Below the pieces are notes generated by a model that saw nothing but the letters and a program-made list of their open reading frames with translations, ran no database searches and was not told where the DNA came from. The position numbers and the translations under genes were made by a program. Shown in pieces: positions 36,398 to 49,800 of a stretch of DNA of 64,000 nt. The stretch spans positions 19,836,721 to 19,900,720 of the forward strand of contig NW_025062479.1 in assembly GCF_000002995.4 (NCBI RefSeq). Reading direction: 5' to 3'. Position 1 is the first letter of the stretch. Each line of letters opens with the position of its first letter. The DNA comes from Brugia malayi (taxonomy: Eukaryota; Nematoda; Chromadorea; Rhabditida; Onchocercidae).

Positions 36398-39300
36398 TTA
36401 AACTTCGTATTTCGCAATATTTTCGTAGTATTCGGTACGTTGAGCTACTTTTCGATTAGCCATTTCAGCTATTCGATCTTCAAAACCATTTGAACGATTC
36501 ACTCCATCCCATCGATAACCTGGTGCAATGTTGAAACGATTTGGTGGCCAACTTCCCTTGTATTTGGGATATGCTAAAAAAAAAAAAAAAAAAAAAGACA
36601 ACGACAATGATAACATTCTCGAAAATTCAAATGGTTTCGAATAAACTACCAAGCGACAAATAAATTTTGGCATACAAGTCTAAAATCTTACAATACAGAA
36701 ATAAAGTAGCATTCGAAATCGGAACAAAAATCTTAACTAAGAATTAAAAATGAAAAATAATAATCTCTATATACAAATGCTTTCCAAAAAAAAAAAATTT
36801 TACGATGTATAATTCTTACCAGTCCCAGTCCTTATTTCAGCATTTTCCTTCTTCTTTTTCACATATTTATACATAGGATCTTTTTCGTGCAGTTGCTAAA
36901 AATACTTCCGTTATTCAAAATTTCACATATTACTTCGGGTTCTTGATTAGTGTTGAATTCTATTTCTTCATTTTTTTCTCCTAATTACTTAGGGATGAAT
37001 ACATATGGTGACGCTGTAAAGGTGAAAACTTCCAGCATACAAAAGTTAAGCACTATTATCACCAAATTATGTAAGAAACGAAAAAGTTGAAGTATTCATC
37101 TCATTTCACATTTCATTACTTTCATTACCTATAAAAATCTTATTTCACATTTCATTATTTTCATTACCTATAAAAAAGAATAAAACATTCTATTCTCATA
37201 TCGAATAATTTTGAAAAAAGGAAATCGCACAGTTCAAGTTAATTCAAAGTTATGAAAACATCTGTTCATCATCAAAAATACCTTTTTCAAGTGTTCATTC
37301 ATTGCTTCATCATCAACACAGCGCGCAAAATCTTCTTGCGCTACCCGAGCCATTTCATTCAATTTTTTGGTCCGCTAAACAAAACTTCTCAAAGTCAGAA
37401 AAGAAGTGAATTCAATTAAGCTTCACAGTATTTAAAGTTATATTCAAATATGATGGTACTGAAGGAAAAAACAATATATGTAAAGTAAACCTCTTCTAAT
37501 TGCCGCAAACCCCTGTTCCAATTTTTATATTTCTTCTCTAATTCTTGTTGCTTTTTAGCTTCACGTTCCTTTCTTTCACGATCTTCTCTTGTTTCACGTC
37601 CTTTACCAGTTAATTTGGTACGACGAACAGCTGCCACATCTTTACCACTCGTGTATCCTTTCCAATTTTCGAGCAACTTCAAGTTTGGAGTTTTAATGGG
37701 AAATACGAGTTTAAATTTCTATCAAATTTTTAACAATAAATAGAAAAATAAAATAGAAATGAAAGAAAAAAAAAAAAAAAAACTAGTATAACTAAATGAG
37801 CACCAGTTGACAGTATTTTTGGACATTACTGAACTTTAACTAAAACATCTGTTAAAAACATTTGTCACTAAATTTCAATTAAAACAGAAATTAAAAAAAA
37901 AATTTCAATGAATAGACTCAATGTTCTTACTTTCGTTTCATTTTCTCGAATTCGTTTCATTTCTTCTCGATGCATTTCCAGTGTTTTAAGACCAGCGCTT
38001 TTCCCAGTCACCGGTTTAGCATCACTCTCATTTGATCGATCTCGTTTACTATGATGTGATGACCTACCATCAGGAGAATCTCTTCGTCCTAGATATTCTG
38101 CGAAGTGTTATCATATCCGGTGTAATAGAAATTACTCACCTACGCTTAATTTATTCCTGCATAAATATATTAACAGCTAGATTGTAAAACCAAATTTCTA
38201 GTCGAACAAGATCAGACTACTAAGTAATTTAAAAGTGTAAACTGTAAATTTTTGGACCACTTTAAAAACAGGTAAAATACAAAATCGAACGAAAAAATGT
38301 ATCTTTTTAATGACTGCTGAGTAAATAACTAAGTAAAAATATTACGAGCACTAAAACTAAGACATTTAGTCCTGGGGTTTCAAGACTATTTTCTCGATAG
38401 TAGTAATAAACCTCATGCTAATTAGATAATGTGAATAGATAAATCTAGCGTAGCAACAATTATGTCGAAATCTGATGAAATAATTTCATATAAGGACAGG
38501 GAATTCTATCAACAGATATCGAGAATGTCTGACAAAATATTCAGCATGAATTATGACTCAATACTTACTTTCATGACTTCTGTGTAATCTACTAGAACTT
38601 TCGTCTTCTTCTCTTCCACAATGCTTTCGCCTTGCATCAGAATCCCAGCTACTTCTTCTACGTTGATAAGAGTCGATATCATCAGTTTGCCTCCGTTTTT
38701 GATGCCCATAATTTCTCAGTTCTTTTCCACGATTTGAAATCCTAACACAATCATCGTATTTACGTGGTGGAGAAGGATCTGAGTCAGAATTATTTGTTGG
38801 CTTTCTGCGTCTTGGAGGTGAAGCGTCCGAATCAGAATTTTGTTTCGTACAATTTTTTGACCTTCTTCTTGGTGGTGAAAAATCTGAGTCAACTGGCTCA
38901 TCTTTTATTCTGACAGGCAAAACATCTAATTTAAGATTGTCTGTTGCTGTCTTTCGTTTCGAATATGATTGATTTCTATTGTTTTCAGGTCTTGCAGAAT
39001 TTGTTGATCTTCTTGGTGGAGAAGCATCTGAATCGAGTGGTTCATCCTTTATCCTAAGAATTGGTAAGGAAACATCTGAATCAGCACTAGAATGTTGTAC
39101 TAATTTTTGACCAGTAGAATGATCCTTATTCCTGACTGAAATACTTTCCCCCAATTCTGAACTGGTAGTCGGAAGAGGCATCTCATCTGGGATAACTGAA
39201 AAGATTCATTATTGGAGAAATATTTGACCTGCTAAATATTTAAAAAAAAGGAAAAAAATCAGTTAGCACCAGCTTTACGAGTTCATCAACGTTTCTGATG

Positions 39301-40708
39301 ATCGAAATAGGAAACCAGGCTAAACAGACTAAACATCACGATCAGATAAAGTGAACATAGTGATACTATGGATACTATTTTTTTTCTTTTTTTTGGAGAC
39401 TTACGTACAGGTGAATCCATAACTGCATCTGAAACTTTTATTACACAGTTTCATTATACTATAAAAAGAAATTACAAGAAATATTATTACAAAGACTAGC
39501 AAAAACAAACCATTTTCATCCGATGAAGAATCATGTCGTTTATGAGGTGCGTTTGTTTCTACTGCAAAAATTTGAAAATTGGTTCCAAAACGGAGCACAA
39601 TGAAAAATATGAATAAAATAAAGACTGGATAACTTTTCTGGATTGGTAGGGAAAGAAATTAAACAATTATCCTAAATGAATGAAAATGAGTAAGGAACAA
39701 TGAAAATGCCTAGAGAAATCTAAAGAATTACTTCTGAGCTCGACAGCTTCAAATGCTGCAGGCTTGAACTTCGGCACTGAGTGTAGCTTTTTCATCTTTT
39801 CCAATATTTCAATCTCAAAATAAAAAAATTAAAGAAAAGCAAATTTGATAAATAAAATTATCTTAAGGTGATTTCACTGCAACATGAAGGTGGGGAGGGA
39901 AGGGGGAAGGAGTTTATATTTTTTGCTTTTCTAAAAAACTAACGATTCATGATATATGAATCATTCAAGACTATAGAAGAATTTTTAAGTCATTAAAACT
40001 GCAATTTATACGTAGAAGATAGTCGCTCGAGTTTTAAACAGTTCGAAAATAAACATCTGCATTTGGAAATATTTCAAAAAGCTAAATGCTACATCAACAA
40101 AAAAATAAAATAAAAACGCTATTTCCACGTTAATTTGTACATTCAAACTAACATCTTTTCCACTATCATCATCTGAAGAAGTCTGCACGGCACATTGTGC
40201 AACATCAGCAAAAGCATCGTTTTCATGAATTTTCAATCTGAAAACAATTTTTCTACAAATGTTTGTAGAATGAAGCATACCTTTTTTAGTATATGAAACT
40301 AAAACGTTTAATTAAATCGAAGGATTATAAAACGATAAACATAATCCGTTTATGAACTAGCGAACAACAGGATTGAACTTTTCTACCATATGGAAATCTA
40401 ACATATGAACGGTAAAATTTTTCTTTTGACCCAAACGTCGGTCAAATCTCCTTTTGTTTTTTACGTTTTCCTTCATCTAGTAGCATAGATGAATATTGTA
40501 AAAAATAAAAAATAGAAAACTGAAAAAAAAAAAAACGCAGGAATTACTAATCTAAACATTACAAAATCCCTATTTGAAAGTAGACTATAGCAAACCCAAT
40601 TCCAATCTTCTTTTTTCTCTTCTTATGTTTTTTCCCGGATTGTTCGTCATCTTTGCTGAGATATTTTTTCAGATATTCTTCTCTTGCTTTCTTTGCAGCG
40701 TCATTCAT
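36398..40708 (-). CDS. BUD13: BUD13 homolog, RES-complex pre-mRNA splicing factor
   Basis: BUD13 is part of the RES (retention and splicing) complex on activated spliceosomes in the nucleus. Eleven exons in transcript order: 40708-40596, 40237-40153, 39813-39732, 39561-39511, 39428-39405, 39195-38569, 38097-37931, 37676-37491, 37374-37282, 36895-36820, 36573-36398; 1680 nt, 559 aa (human 619), all GT-AG. N-terminus [16 protein letters not shown] matches the SKAEYLKRYLSG start of the family. The large exon carries repeated [19 protein letters not shown] units and [12 protein letters not shown], as in animal BUD13. The signature C-terminus [20 protein letters not shown] is present, then [20 protein letters not shown]. 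An acceptor 9 nt before the ATG suggests trans-splicing. One exon is only 24 nt. Confidence 0.96.
37104..37180. repeat. 39-bp tandem duplication in a BUD13 intron
   Basis: TTTCACATTTCATTA-TTTCATTACC-TATAAAAA occurs at 37104 and again at 37143 with one or two differences, inside intron 36896-37281. Confidence 0.75.
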
Positions 40709-40716
40709 CACCCTTT

Positions 40717-40724
40717 TCTGAAAT
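40717..40724 (-). promoter_or_regulatory. acceptor 9 nt upstream of the BUD13 start
   Basis: On the minus strand, AAATTTCAG ends immediately before AAAAGGGTG-ATG. It is a probable spliced-leader addition site, consistent with BUD13 being downstream of DAD1 in one transcript. Confidence 0.45.
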
Positions 40725-41373
40725 TTCCTACTCCATTCGCGAAAATATCATGAAAAAATTTGTATGCATACAGAAAAATACTAAGACCGTTCATAAATCT
40801 CGACTTACGAAAAAAGAATAAAAATTGAAAGGTACGTAAAACCTTAAAATTCTTTTCATGAACTTTATACTGATAAAAATTTCATATCAGTCATAAAAGA
40901 GAATAGGAAATAAACAAACAATAATAATTTATATCTATTAAAAATCATTTATATGATAACATGACAATTTATGGTTTAATTGAATAGATTATCGTCATTC
41001 ATAAAGTCTATTTCAGTACCATAATTTATTAATGTCATTTGCAGCTAATTCCATAACTCCAGTAAACAAAGTTAAACCACAGGTTACTCACTTTTTTTTT
41101 GTTTGTACTAGTTGTAAGTCTTTAAAATACTTTCATTATTAATAGACTTATTCTTCCTTTTGGATATAGTAAAATGTACTGACATTTAAATTGATTCTTA
41201 ACTAAAACAACATGTTCATTGGACAGTAACTAACAATGATAAAAGATGCAACGCACAGCAATAACAATCTAGGCAACCCTGACAATTATCTATTTTTCCG
41301 AGGAATAATAATATGAAAATATATAGGAACGGCATGAGTGAATAACAAACAATTCTAAACTAATGCCAATATA

Positions 41374-42635
41374 TCATCCTAAAAAGTTTGCAATCACAAG
41401 ATGTAATATCACATGAGCAAAGATAAAATCAGCAAAAGCACGTTCCGGAGCAATATTAGGAAATAATGGCTTATTTTCCGGATTAACTTGTATTCGAAGT
41501 GATGCTGAAAAGAAATTTCCCAATTTAGATGTATTTCAAGATCATTTTAGATCATAAGGGTAATATAAAATTTCAGAAAAATACAATTATACAAGTATAA
41601 TTTAAAAAATAACAAACTCAGTACACTTATTGAATAGAGAAACAGCCAGGCAAGAAATGGCTTGTATTTATTAATCGGTGCTCGAAAATAAAAATCAAAC
41701 CTGCCAAAACAAAACAACCAACTGTCGACACAAAACCAGACAGGAACGAGTTGAACGGAAATGTTCCAACGAGGACACAGTAAACAAATCTGCAATTGAT
41801 CAAAAAATACACTTACGCAGTAAAGTGTAATAAAGTATCGCAAAGATAAAGCAATATGATGTTTCAAAGATAAAACAAACACGCAGAAGTAAAATACGAC
41901 GTGATGTAACACTCAAAACCAACAAGAGGACTAACAAAAAAGTAAGTTGATGTACTTGCAAAAGCAAATCAGTAAATAAGTCCACACCTGTCACATCTAC
42001 ACTTCACAAATTTTAGACAGAATGTTGAAACTTGAACTTGTATAAAATGAAGCGAAAAGAGGTTATAAATACATGAAAAACGAAGTGCTTACGAAATAAA
42101 AGCATTCTCGTGGATGTCAAAGAATATTCACAAACTAAAATACTCGACAAATATGATTTCTTACTCTGTGAAATGAAACAATCGAAACTTGAAGTTAGTA
42201 TGAGCATTATGTTTAATGGGAAACATAATGAATGGCGGATTTTTACTTTGTGCACAACATCTGCATCTTCCAGTTTCTTCACGTGAAAAATAGTAAGTCA
42301 TGTTTGTCGAGCACTTACGCTTCTGAATATCCGTTAACCATCAAAGGAATTTTATACACTTCATTTGTCAAGACATTTATAATCACAACCTCTCTTTATA
42401 TTGTAGTCACATTATCTTTTTTTTTTTTTTATCAAAAAGAATGTGAACACTAGAAATATGCATAATTCCTTGCAAAACAGATGAATGTGATATAAATTGT
42501 ATTAAAAAGTGTTACGTACTGAATAACACCAGTAATGAAGATGTAGAACATGTAAGCATCGATAAGTTTCAGCTTTTTCGATGTCGTCCGCTGATAATCA
42601 CCAAACAAATTGGCCAATACGGTGAATAGTCTCAT
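41374..42635 (-). CDS. dad-1: DAD1, oligosaccharyltransferase subunit (defender against cell death 1)
   Basis: Small ER membrane subunit of the N-glycosylation complex; loss causes apoptosis in animals. Exons in transcript order: 42635-42520, 41789-41701, 41504-41374; 336 nt, 111 aa (human 113), GT-AG throughout. Recognisable blocks: [20 protein letters not shown], then [20 protein letters not shown], then [20 protein letters not shown] and [20 protein letters not shown] ending in G. Three hydrophobic segments as in the family. The ATG is 9 nt from a TTTTAG acceptor (first transcribed base 42644), so trans-splicing is likely. BUD13 begins 665 bp downstream on the same strand. Confidence 0.97.
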
Positions 42636-42900
42636 CGTTAATCACTAAAATTAACATAAATTTAAGGGTTATCAAATATTACTTTCTCTAATCTTAGTGA
42701 GGAGAAGTAGAGAGAAAAAAAAAAAAGAGTAGAGGAGGAAGGAGGAAGGATACATTAAGGATAAATATGAAATTATTAATGATACTTTTTCGAAGCTTAC
42801 AGTCTGTTTAAGCTGTAAATTAAGAACAATACACGTCGCACTCTAAACTGTAATATCTCAAATTGGACAATGGTAATTTTCATACAATGCATTTAACCAA

Positions 42901-43190
42901 TCTATTCGGACGGAAATCAAAACAGAAATAGTGTTACGTTTGGAGAGACAGTTAGAGAAGTTGAAAATTTATAAAATGAAAAAAGTAAAATGCCGATTTG
43001 ATCATGAGTTACACCCTATTACATATACATCCGTCCACTCACGCACGCACCTTGAACGCCCCGCATACCCATCCACGCCTAGAATGTACAATCTCACATC
43101 TCGGCGGTATTTCCCGGTTGAACTTGGTGTCATTGTGTGGTATGTGTTAGTATTGCGATGTGGGTCTTTCTCGACTAGTTTGTTGTAAAG
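42901..43190 (+). repeat. dispersed repeat, copy 1
   Basis: Shares with 46200-46475, in the same orientation, GAAATAGTGT-ACG-TTTGAGAGA, GAGAAGTTGA-ATTTAT-AAATGAAAAAA, CAATTTGATCA-type and CACACGCACC-like segments at roughly 70% identity by eye. Both copies hold a short open frame, and the peptides are alike: IYKMKKVKCRFDH here, IYEMKKIRCQFDH in copy 2. Confidence 0.6.
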
Positions 43191-43199
43191 TTTTAGGAA

Positions 43200-46190
43200 T
43201 TTAATCTCAGGAATTAACAATTAGCAGATTTAATGAGTCGGCATATATCTCTACAGAAAAAAAAAACAATGGAAATGAAATACGCCAAGAGGCGTGTTCA
43301 CGTCTACTTCTGTTGTAGCATTAAGAAATGATTAAGTGAAAGTGATTAGTAATATAATTTACCATGTGACAAATAAAAACAGATAATAACATTCTCTTTG
43401 ACAACGAGAAATAAGCGTAGCGGTTTGTTACTGAGGGAAAAGAGAGAATGAGAGAAACAGGTGAAATGGTATAATGCCATGTTTCTATTATTAAAAAACA
43501 TGTTTCAAATGTTCATTCTGTTACCTTTATCATAATAATAATAAATATGACATGCTATGCAAACTGCCTCAGTTCATGCTTGTTCTCATGAAAATGAAAT
43601 TTGGACGAGTATTAATTCCAGTTATTCTCGTGAAAAATTAATTCCATGAATTTCAGTTGAAGTTTACTGCCATTATTTGTATAATTGTATTCCGTAGAAC
43701 CGAAGTAACTCGAGGAGATTTTAAAAATTCATTAATAAAAAATAAAGTAAAGCTTGAATTTACTTTACGTTCCTAGTAATTAATGTCGTATATATAATAT
43801 CCAGAGAATAAATCATGCTATTAAGCATATTATATTACATTGGATGTGGCATGTAATGACATGGCAGTAAATAAAAAAAATTTTTTTTCAGTTAAATGGT
43901 AACAAAAAACGTCTAAGTAATATATTATAATGATGCAACGATATCAGTTAAACTGAAGAATAAAGTGATGAACGATCTACCAAAATTAGTTTTTGTGAAT
44001 CTTAGTGATGACATGCGCAATGTGATAAGTTAAAAAGAAAAAAAAAAAGCAAAAAATAGTATAATGAAGGAATAATTTTAAAAAAGTAGCGTTTTAACAT
44101 CCGATCAAGTGAAATAGGTTGAAAAAAATGACATATTGGATATGAATGTTAAATATAATTTGATTAGCAGGGAAATATTTCGTTATAGTTGGTATTGTGT
44201 CATTTGAAGTACACGTATAAAAAAGGTAACATGCTGTATTCTTAAAAAAAGCTTTTTATGCTGAATATTTCATTTTACGAATATTCAGCATTCAGCTGAA
44301 TATTTCATATTCAGTGCTTATTTTAGAATGTGTTAGTTTATCGATCACTTAAGCATTCACCAATTAGAAAACATAATTTGAATCGGTTTAAAAAGGAGTG
44401 AAAATTGAGAGAACCATAAGTTCTGTTCTTACCTATTTCTTTCCTTTAATAAAAAATTTAAAATTTGCTTTATATAAAAAATAAAAAAAAAAAATTTAAT
44501 ATTCAATTTAATACTTTAATAAAAAAATTCAATTTATACACTGTAAAAGGAAAAATTTAATATTTTAATAGCAAAAATATCTTATAAATTTACATATAAA
44601 ACAATAACATAAATTTACAATAGCAAAAACGTATTTATAATCGAAAAGATATAATCAGATTTGTAAAGTAACACAGTCATAACTCTTTTAATGAATAATT
44701 TATAAATTTCTCTCAATTTAATCAAGATTTTATCTTTGATAAATTTTAATGGTGATATGTTTGAGGTAACTTTAAATGAATAATTTTGAATGTGAATTAA
44801 GTGAGATATTAGCTATAATTTCTCTTTTGACAATTTCTTGCAGTATGCATCACCACTTATCTTTCTCTTACTCGTAATTGTGTATTTGGATAAATTTGAC
44901 AAGCAAAATAAACGATAATCAAAATTATACATTTTAAAATGCGTATCATAACTGAGAATTTTTTTTTTCGTTATTCATGCTCTTGTATTCCATTCCATTC
45001 ACATGTATTTGGTATAAATTATTGGGAAAAATTCTGCTAAACTGTTAATTCCAACTAGTTTCAATCATAAAATTAAGAAATGAATCCTTAAAAAATAAAT
45101 ATTTTGAAATTTATGTCGTTATTCCATTCCATGAAATAACAAGTCACGCAAACATTAAAACGTGCTACGTGTCATTTGATTACATTGCATCAAATGGCTT
45201 AACCACGTACTATATTTTTCGTTTTCTATCATATAACACATAATTAATCCGATTGTAACGACCGTTTTTTCCTTCCTTTTTTTTGCATTACTAATGAATG
45301 GCAATCAAATGATAAAAATCAATCGGAAATATCACAGTCATTTCAGTTGATTTTATATTTGGATAATTAGCTGGAAATTTTATAAGTTTTCTTTGCGGTA
45401 TACAAATGTTACAGTATCAGCTTTAATGAATTGGTAAAATTATCATTTGATAAGTAATATTATATATGAAAAGAGTGAACAGGAAAAAATTAATTCACAA
45501 TAATATCAAATTGTTGCTTCCAATTCATTTATCTGTAAGTCCAATTACAGAAATAATTCCCCATCGCTCAGTTATCATTTTTTGACAACCATCCCTGACA
45601 ACGATCGTTAATTTAATATTTACGTAATTCATCAAAATAATGTCTTCCTATCACCAATACAGATAATTTCTCAAAAACACGATGCTGTCATTATTGTTTA
45701 TTTATCATCGCGAAAATATCATTTCCTTTATATTTAGCATCATATCGCCATCGAGAAGCAATCGTAAACTATTCGTTCTTCATAGATAAAAAGATTTGCA
45801 GGAAAGAACAGTGCAGCAATTCCAAATGTACGGATTTATTGCACCAAATTATGCCTGATCGAAAGACACGTGAACATATATTACAATAGTTAAAAGATGA
45901 CGAACTGGCACAAATATCGAAGTTTGTTTTTAATTTGCTTTTATCCATTCAGCTTAGCTCCACACATTTGACTAAGTCGTAAGGCCTATTGAAAGAGCTA
46001 AAATAACAAATCACTATGCCGAATCAGTGAATAGCTTCTTGAATAAGATTTTACTTAAGAAAAAAATGAAATGAATGAATCCACTATTATCTTATTTTAC
46101 TGCCACGCACGCATATACATCAATAATTTCAACATTCGTTGCTGTTGACAGTCACACATGGCGATCGACGACAATTTTTACGCATATATC
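43200..46190. other. AT-rich non-coding interval between divergent genes
   Basis: Lies between DAD1 (-) and the zinc transporter (+). No convincing ORF on either strand, and long A/T runs at 44440-44600. It must hold the promoters of both divergent transcripts, but no site is distinctive enough to mark. Confidence 0.6.
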
Positions 46191-46199
46191 TGAATTAAC

Positions 46200-46475
46200 G
46201 GATTTGTCGGACCAGAAGCAGGGTGAAAATAGTGTCATGTTTTGAGAGAGAATGAGAGAAGTTGAGGATTTATGAAATGAAAAAAATAAGGTGTCAATTT
46301 GATCACATAAATAAGGAATATTACACACACAGAGATACGTGCACATACATACGCGCCACCCCCACCTATCTATCTATCCACGTGCACACTTCGGTCCACG
46401 TCAGTATTTTGTCTCGTCCCGACGGCACTTTCTTAATGGAGGTCATTGTTAGTGGAAGTGTCAGACGTTGACGGG
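46200..46475 (+). repeat. dispersed repeat, copy 2
   Basis: Partner of 42901-43190, about 3.3 kb away. It includes a CA/CATA-rich and TATC-rich microsatellite-like section (46325-46390) in the middle, as does copy 1 (CACGCACGCACC). Confidence 0.6.
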
Positions 46476-46762
46476 GGTGTGTTGGTAAGTCTGCAAATCT
46501 TGCTATTTGCATGTTTTGCAAATTGTGCAGGCTGCTGAGTGTGTGGTAAATTTAGAAATGAAAAGGTTGAAGCTGCAAGTTGCAAATTCTGTTTTTAGCG
46601 AGTTTCTAGAAATTTGAACTTTTTGCAAATAATTATTATCGATGTACATTTTTCTTCTTTTCTTTTTTGCAAACAAGATGAGGAAAATTGACAAGTAATT
46701 GATTTTTTATGTGTGTTTTGGCGAATAGAAGATTGTTACGGTTTTTTTTTTTTTTTTTCTTA

Positions 46763-46772
46763 CGTTTTTCAG
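46763..46772 (+). promoter_or_regulatory. acceptor 29 nt before the zinc transporter ATG
   Basis: CGTTTTTCAG after an 18-base T run, followed by a 29-nt leader and ATG at 46802. It is a likely trans-splice site. Confidence 0.5.
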
Positions 46773-46801
46773 ATTTGGGAATTGATTCGAGGAATATTAC
46801 A

Positions 46802-49800
46802 ATGAATATAGCTATTGTAGTTCAGCTTATCTTGTTTCATATTGTTGTTTTACGTTCAAGTCATCATGACCATAGCCATAATGTCGAAACACCACATTTC
46901 AAATACAGTCGTGAAGCTAATGAAGTACTTTTTTCTTGAATTTTGAAGACTCCAATTAATTTAATATTTTGACTTATTTTTGCTTTGTATTCGATCCTTT
47001 AACATTTCATCAACGTATGAATGCATTCCGTAAAGCTAGAAGTAATTATATATATAAACATTGAGATAAAATTAGATAAAAATTTCACTTATAGTATTTT
47101 TCAGCAGTCAGTCCATGAGAATCATAGGTATTCCCACCATCATGATCATAATAATCATCATCATCACCATGATCAGCAAAGTCATCATCATGAACATTCG
47201 GAAAGTCATCGCAGTGCTCGTGACAAATATTTTCATGAGAAAGAACATCATCATGCACATCTCACCGGAGTTGGTATCTTGTCGTCTCTAACTATCTTGC
47301 CTCGTTTTAGAATCCGGATCTGAATTTGCATACTCTGAGTTGAATTATACGGTATGTAATGGAGGATCATAAACATGTCATCATCCATTCGTGATAAAAA
47401 AAGTTTTATCTGAATTTGAGAACAACATTTCTTCTACAAGATTATAAAGTGAAGTGATTTTTATTAATGTTTCGATATTTCCTATTTAGTTCCGGATTTT
47501 TATTTAAACTAACATTTTTCAAGGAGAGCGATCGTCATCATCAAAAGTATAGCAAAACAAGTCAGAAAAATTATAAGCCTTACGATCCAAATGGGTAAGT
47601 ATTTCTGTATTAGTTCCAATTATCACTAAGTTTTAATCATATCGACTTTTTGCAGCTAAAGACGTAAAATGTTATGAGATAAAAGATAGGCTGATTTTCA
47701 AATAATGATTTTTTTTTATAGCATTATTAGCTATAATTTTGGTGCAGTATTATTTATGACTTCAAAACTTTCTTAAAATTAAAAAACTCTTTTGTTTGGC
47801 TTTGCTGACTATTTTTAAATCAAGTTTTAAATGTTGAGCGTATTTCAAAGAACATTTATGTTGATTAAATCGATTTCCATCATTTCTAGGATTCTATCTT
47901 TCATGAATGATTTTCGAACACGTCTTTGGGTGTACAGTATTGGATCAACATTGCTAATCAGCTTTATGCCATTCGTTTTCTTATCGCTTATACCGTTAAA
48001 GGTAAAAGATTATTGCATATTGGTTTTATAAAATAAAATAAGTTATGTATTTATTGCTTACAGAAAGCATCCTCATTTACGGGATCATCAGACTTTCCCA
48101 AAAGTTTAAGTAGCTTATGAAAATTTAAAATTATTTGTGCTTATAGATCCATATGCTAACAATTCAAACGGTTTCAGGCGAACACTGCAGAAAATGAATC
48201 AATGCTGAAAATCCTTTTGAGTTTTGGTTCTGGTGGTTTATTGGGTGATGCATTCCTTCATTTGATTCCACATGCACAACCTTCTCATCATAATGGTCAA
48301 AGTTCGCATTCGGATTCGTACGCACATGATGATTTCCGACATTCACATGAGCCGCATGACATGACTGTTGGAAGTTATGTACTAGCTGGTATGGATCATT
48401 TTTCTCAGAATTTATTTTTTTCTCATATTTTATGTTTTCATCATAAAATTCAATTTGAAAAGTTCTGATGATGTTGTTGTAGTGCAAGAGATCACTCAAG
48501 AAACTTCTCTTACGTTCATGTTTTAACTTGCGGTATAAAAAGATGGTGCTGAATCAAATTTAAACTTACAAAGAAAATCGTGATTTTCAGGAATATTAAC
48601 ATTTCTGACAGTTGAGAAGCTTGTACGTATTCTACGAAGTGAGTACATAATTCATTCTCATTCACATGGAAATGGTTCATCATCTTCAGATGATCAAAAG
48701 AAGATTGGGAAGCAGCATAAGGCTGACCGAGTTAGTAAGGAAAAGAAATCGTATGTTTCATCAACAGAAGAAGCAAGTCATATTTGCATAACATTTTTTA
48801 ATACTTTATTCCATTGAATATTGGAATTATCATAGCAACAAAAATTTTGTCATTTTGAAAAAAGTTTACGATATAACTGTCTGACTTATTCTGTTGTTTC
48901 ATTGGTTGTCAAGGATTGTTGAAAAGCTTTCATATAATTTCAGTTTTTTGATTAATTAGCAGTAACGATCAACATATTGTAGAGTTTGCATAGCTGTTCC
49001 GATGACGAGCACAAACATCTGATAGAAAAAACAAGCGATGTAACGGGATTCAAAGTAGCAGCATATTTAAACATGGTTGCAGATTTTGCGCATAATTTCA
49101 CTGATGGTTTAGCAATTGGTGCGTCATTTTATGCTGGCACAACAATTGGTGTTGTAACAATGATTACTGTGCTCGTACATGAGATACCGCACGAAGTTGG
49201 CGATTTTGCGATCCTTATCCAGTCTGGTTTCTCCAAGAAAAAGATTAGCAATTTTTTTTTCTTTGTAATAATTATATTCGCTGGAACATAATTCTGAATT
49301 CAAATTTTTATTGCGATACAGGACGTAGAAGTATTACTTTCTTATTACTTTTTAGTTCTACGAAGTTATTCAACTAATTACTGTATTGCTTATTGCCCGG
49401 TATTTCACACTATCAAATAAAGTTTTTCCTTTATTTTTTGATTGTTACAGGCTATGTCTGTTCAACTTTTGACAGCTCTGGGTGCTCTTACTGGTTGCGT
49501 TTTGTCGTTATGTTCAACAAATGCTGATGAATTATCCGATACAGCTTCATCAAGTTGGGTGGGTAATTGGTTTTAGCATTCAGCATTTCATTATTTCCTA
49601 AAAATTTAGTGAAACCTTTGTGATTCCACAATAGTAAATAACTGGAGAATTAAATAAAAGAGAATAGACAATGATATATTGCCTTTCAGTCGTATGTTTA
49701 GCAGTGAGTACGTGACATTACATTAAGCATCTGAATTGTTCTTTTGGTTCTTGTTTATAAGATGGTCAGAGAGCGGATTAGAATGACATCTCTTATTTGA

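Noticed and set aside
40380..40480. Minus-strand 38-codon frame in BUD13 intron 1 ([16 protein letters not shown]...)
   Set aside because: Not needed for BUD13 phase, no family, and short enough to be chance.
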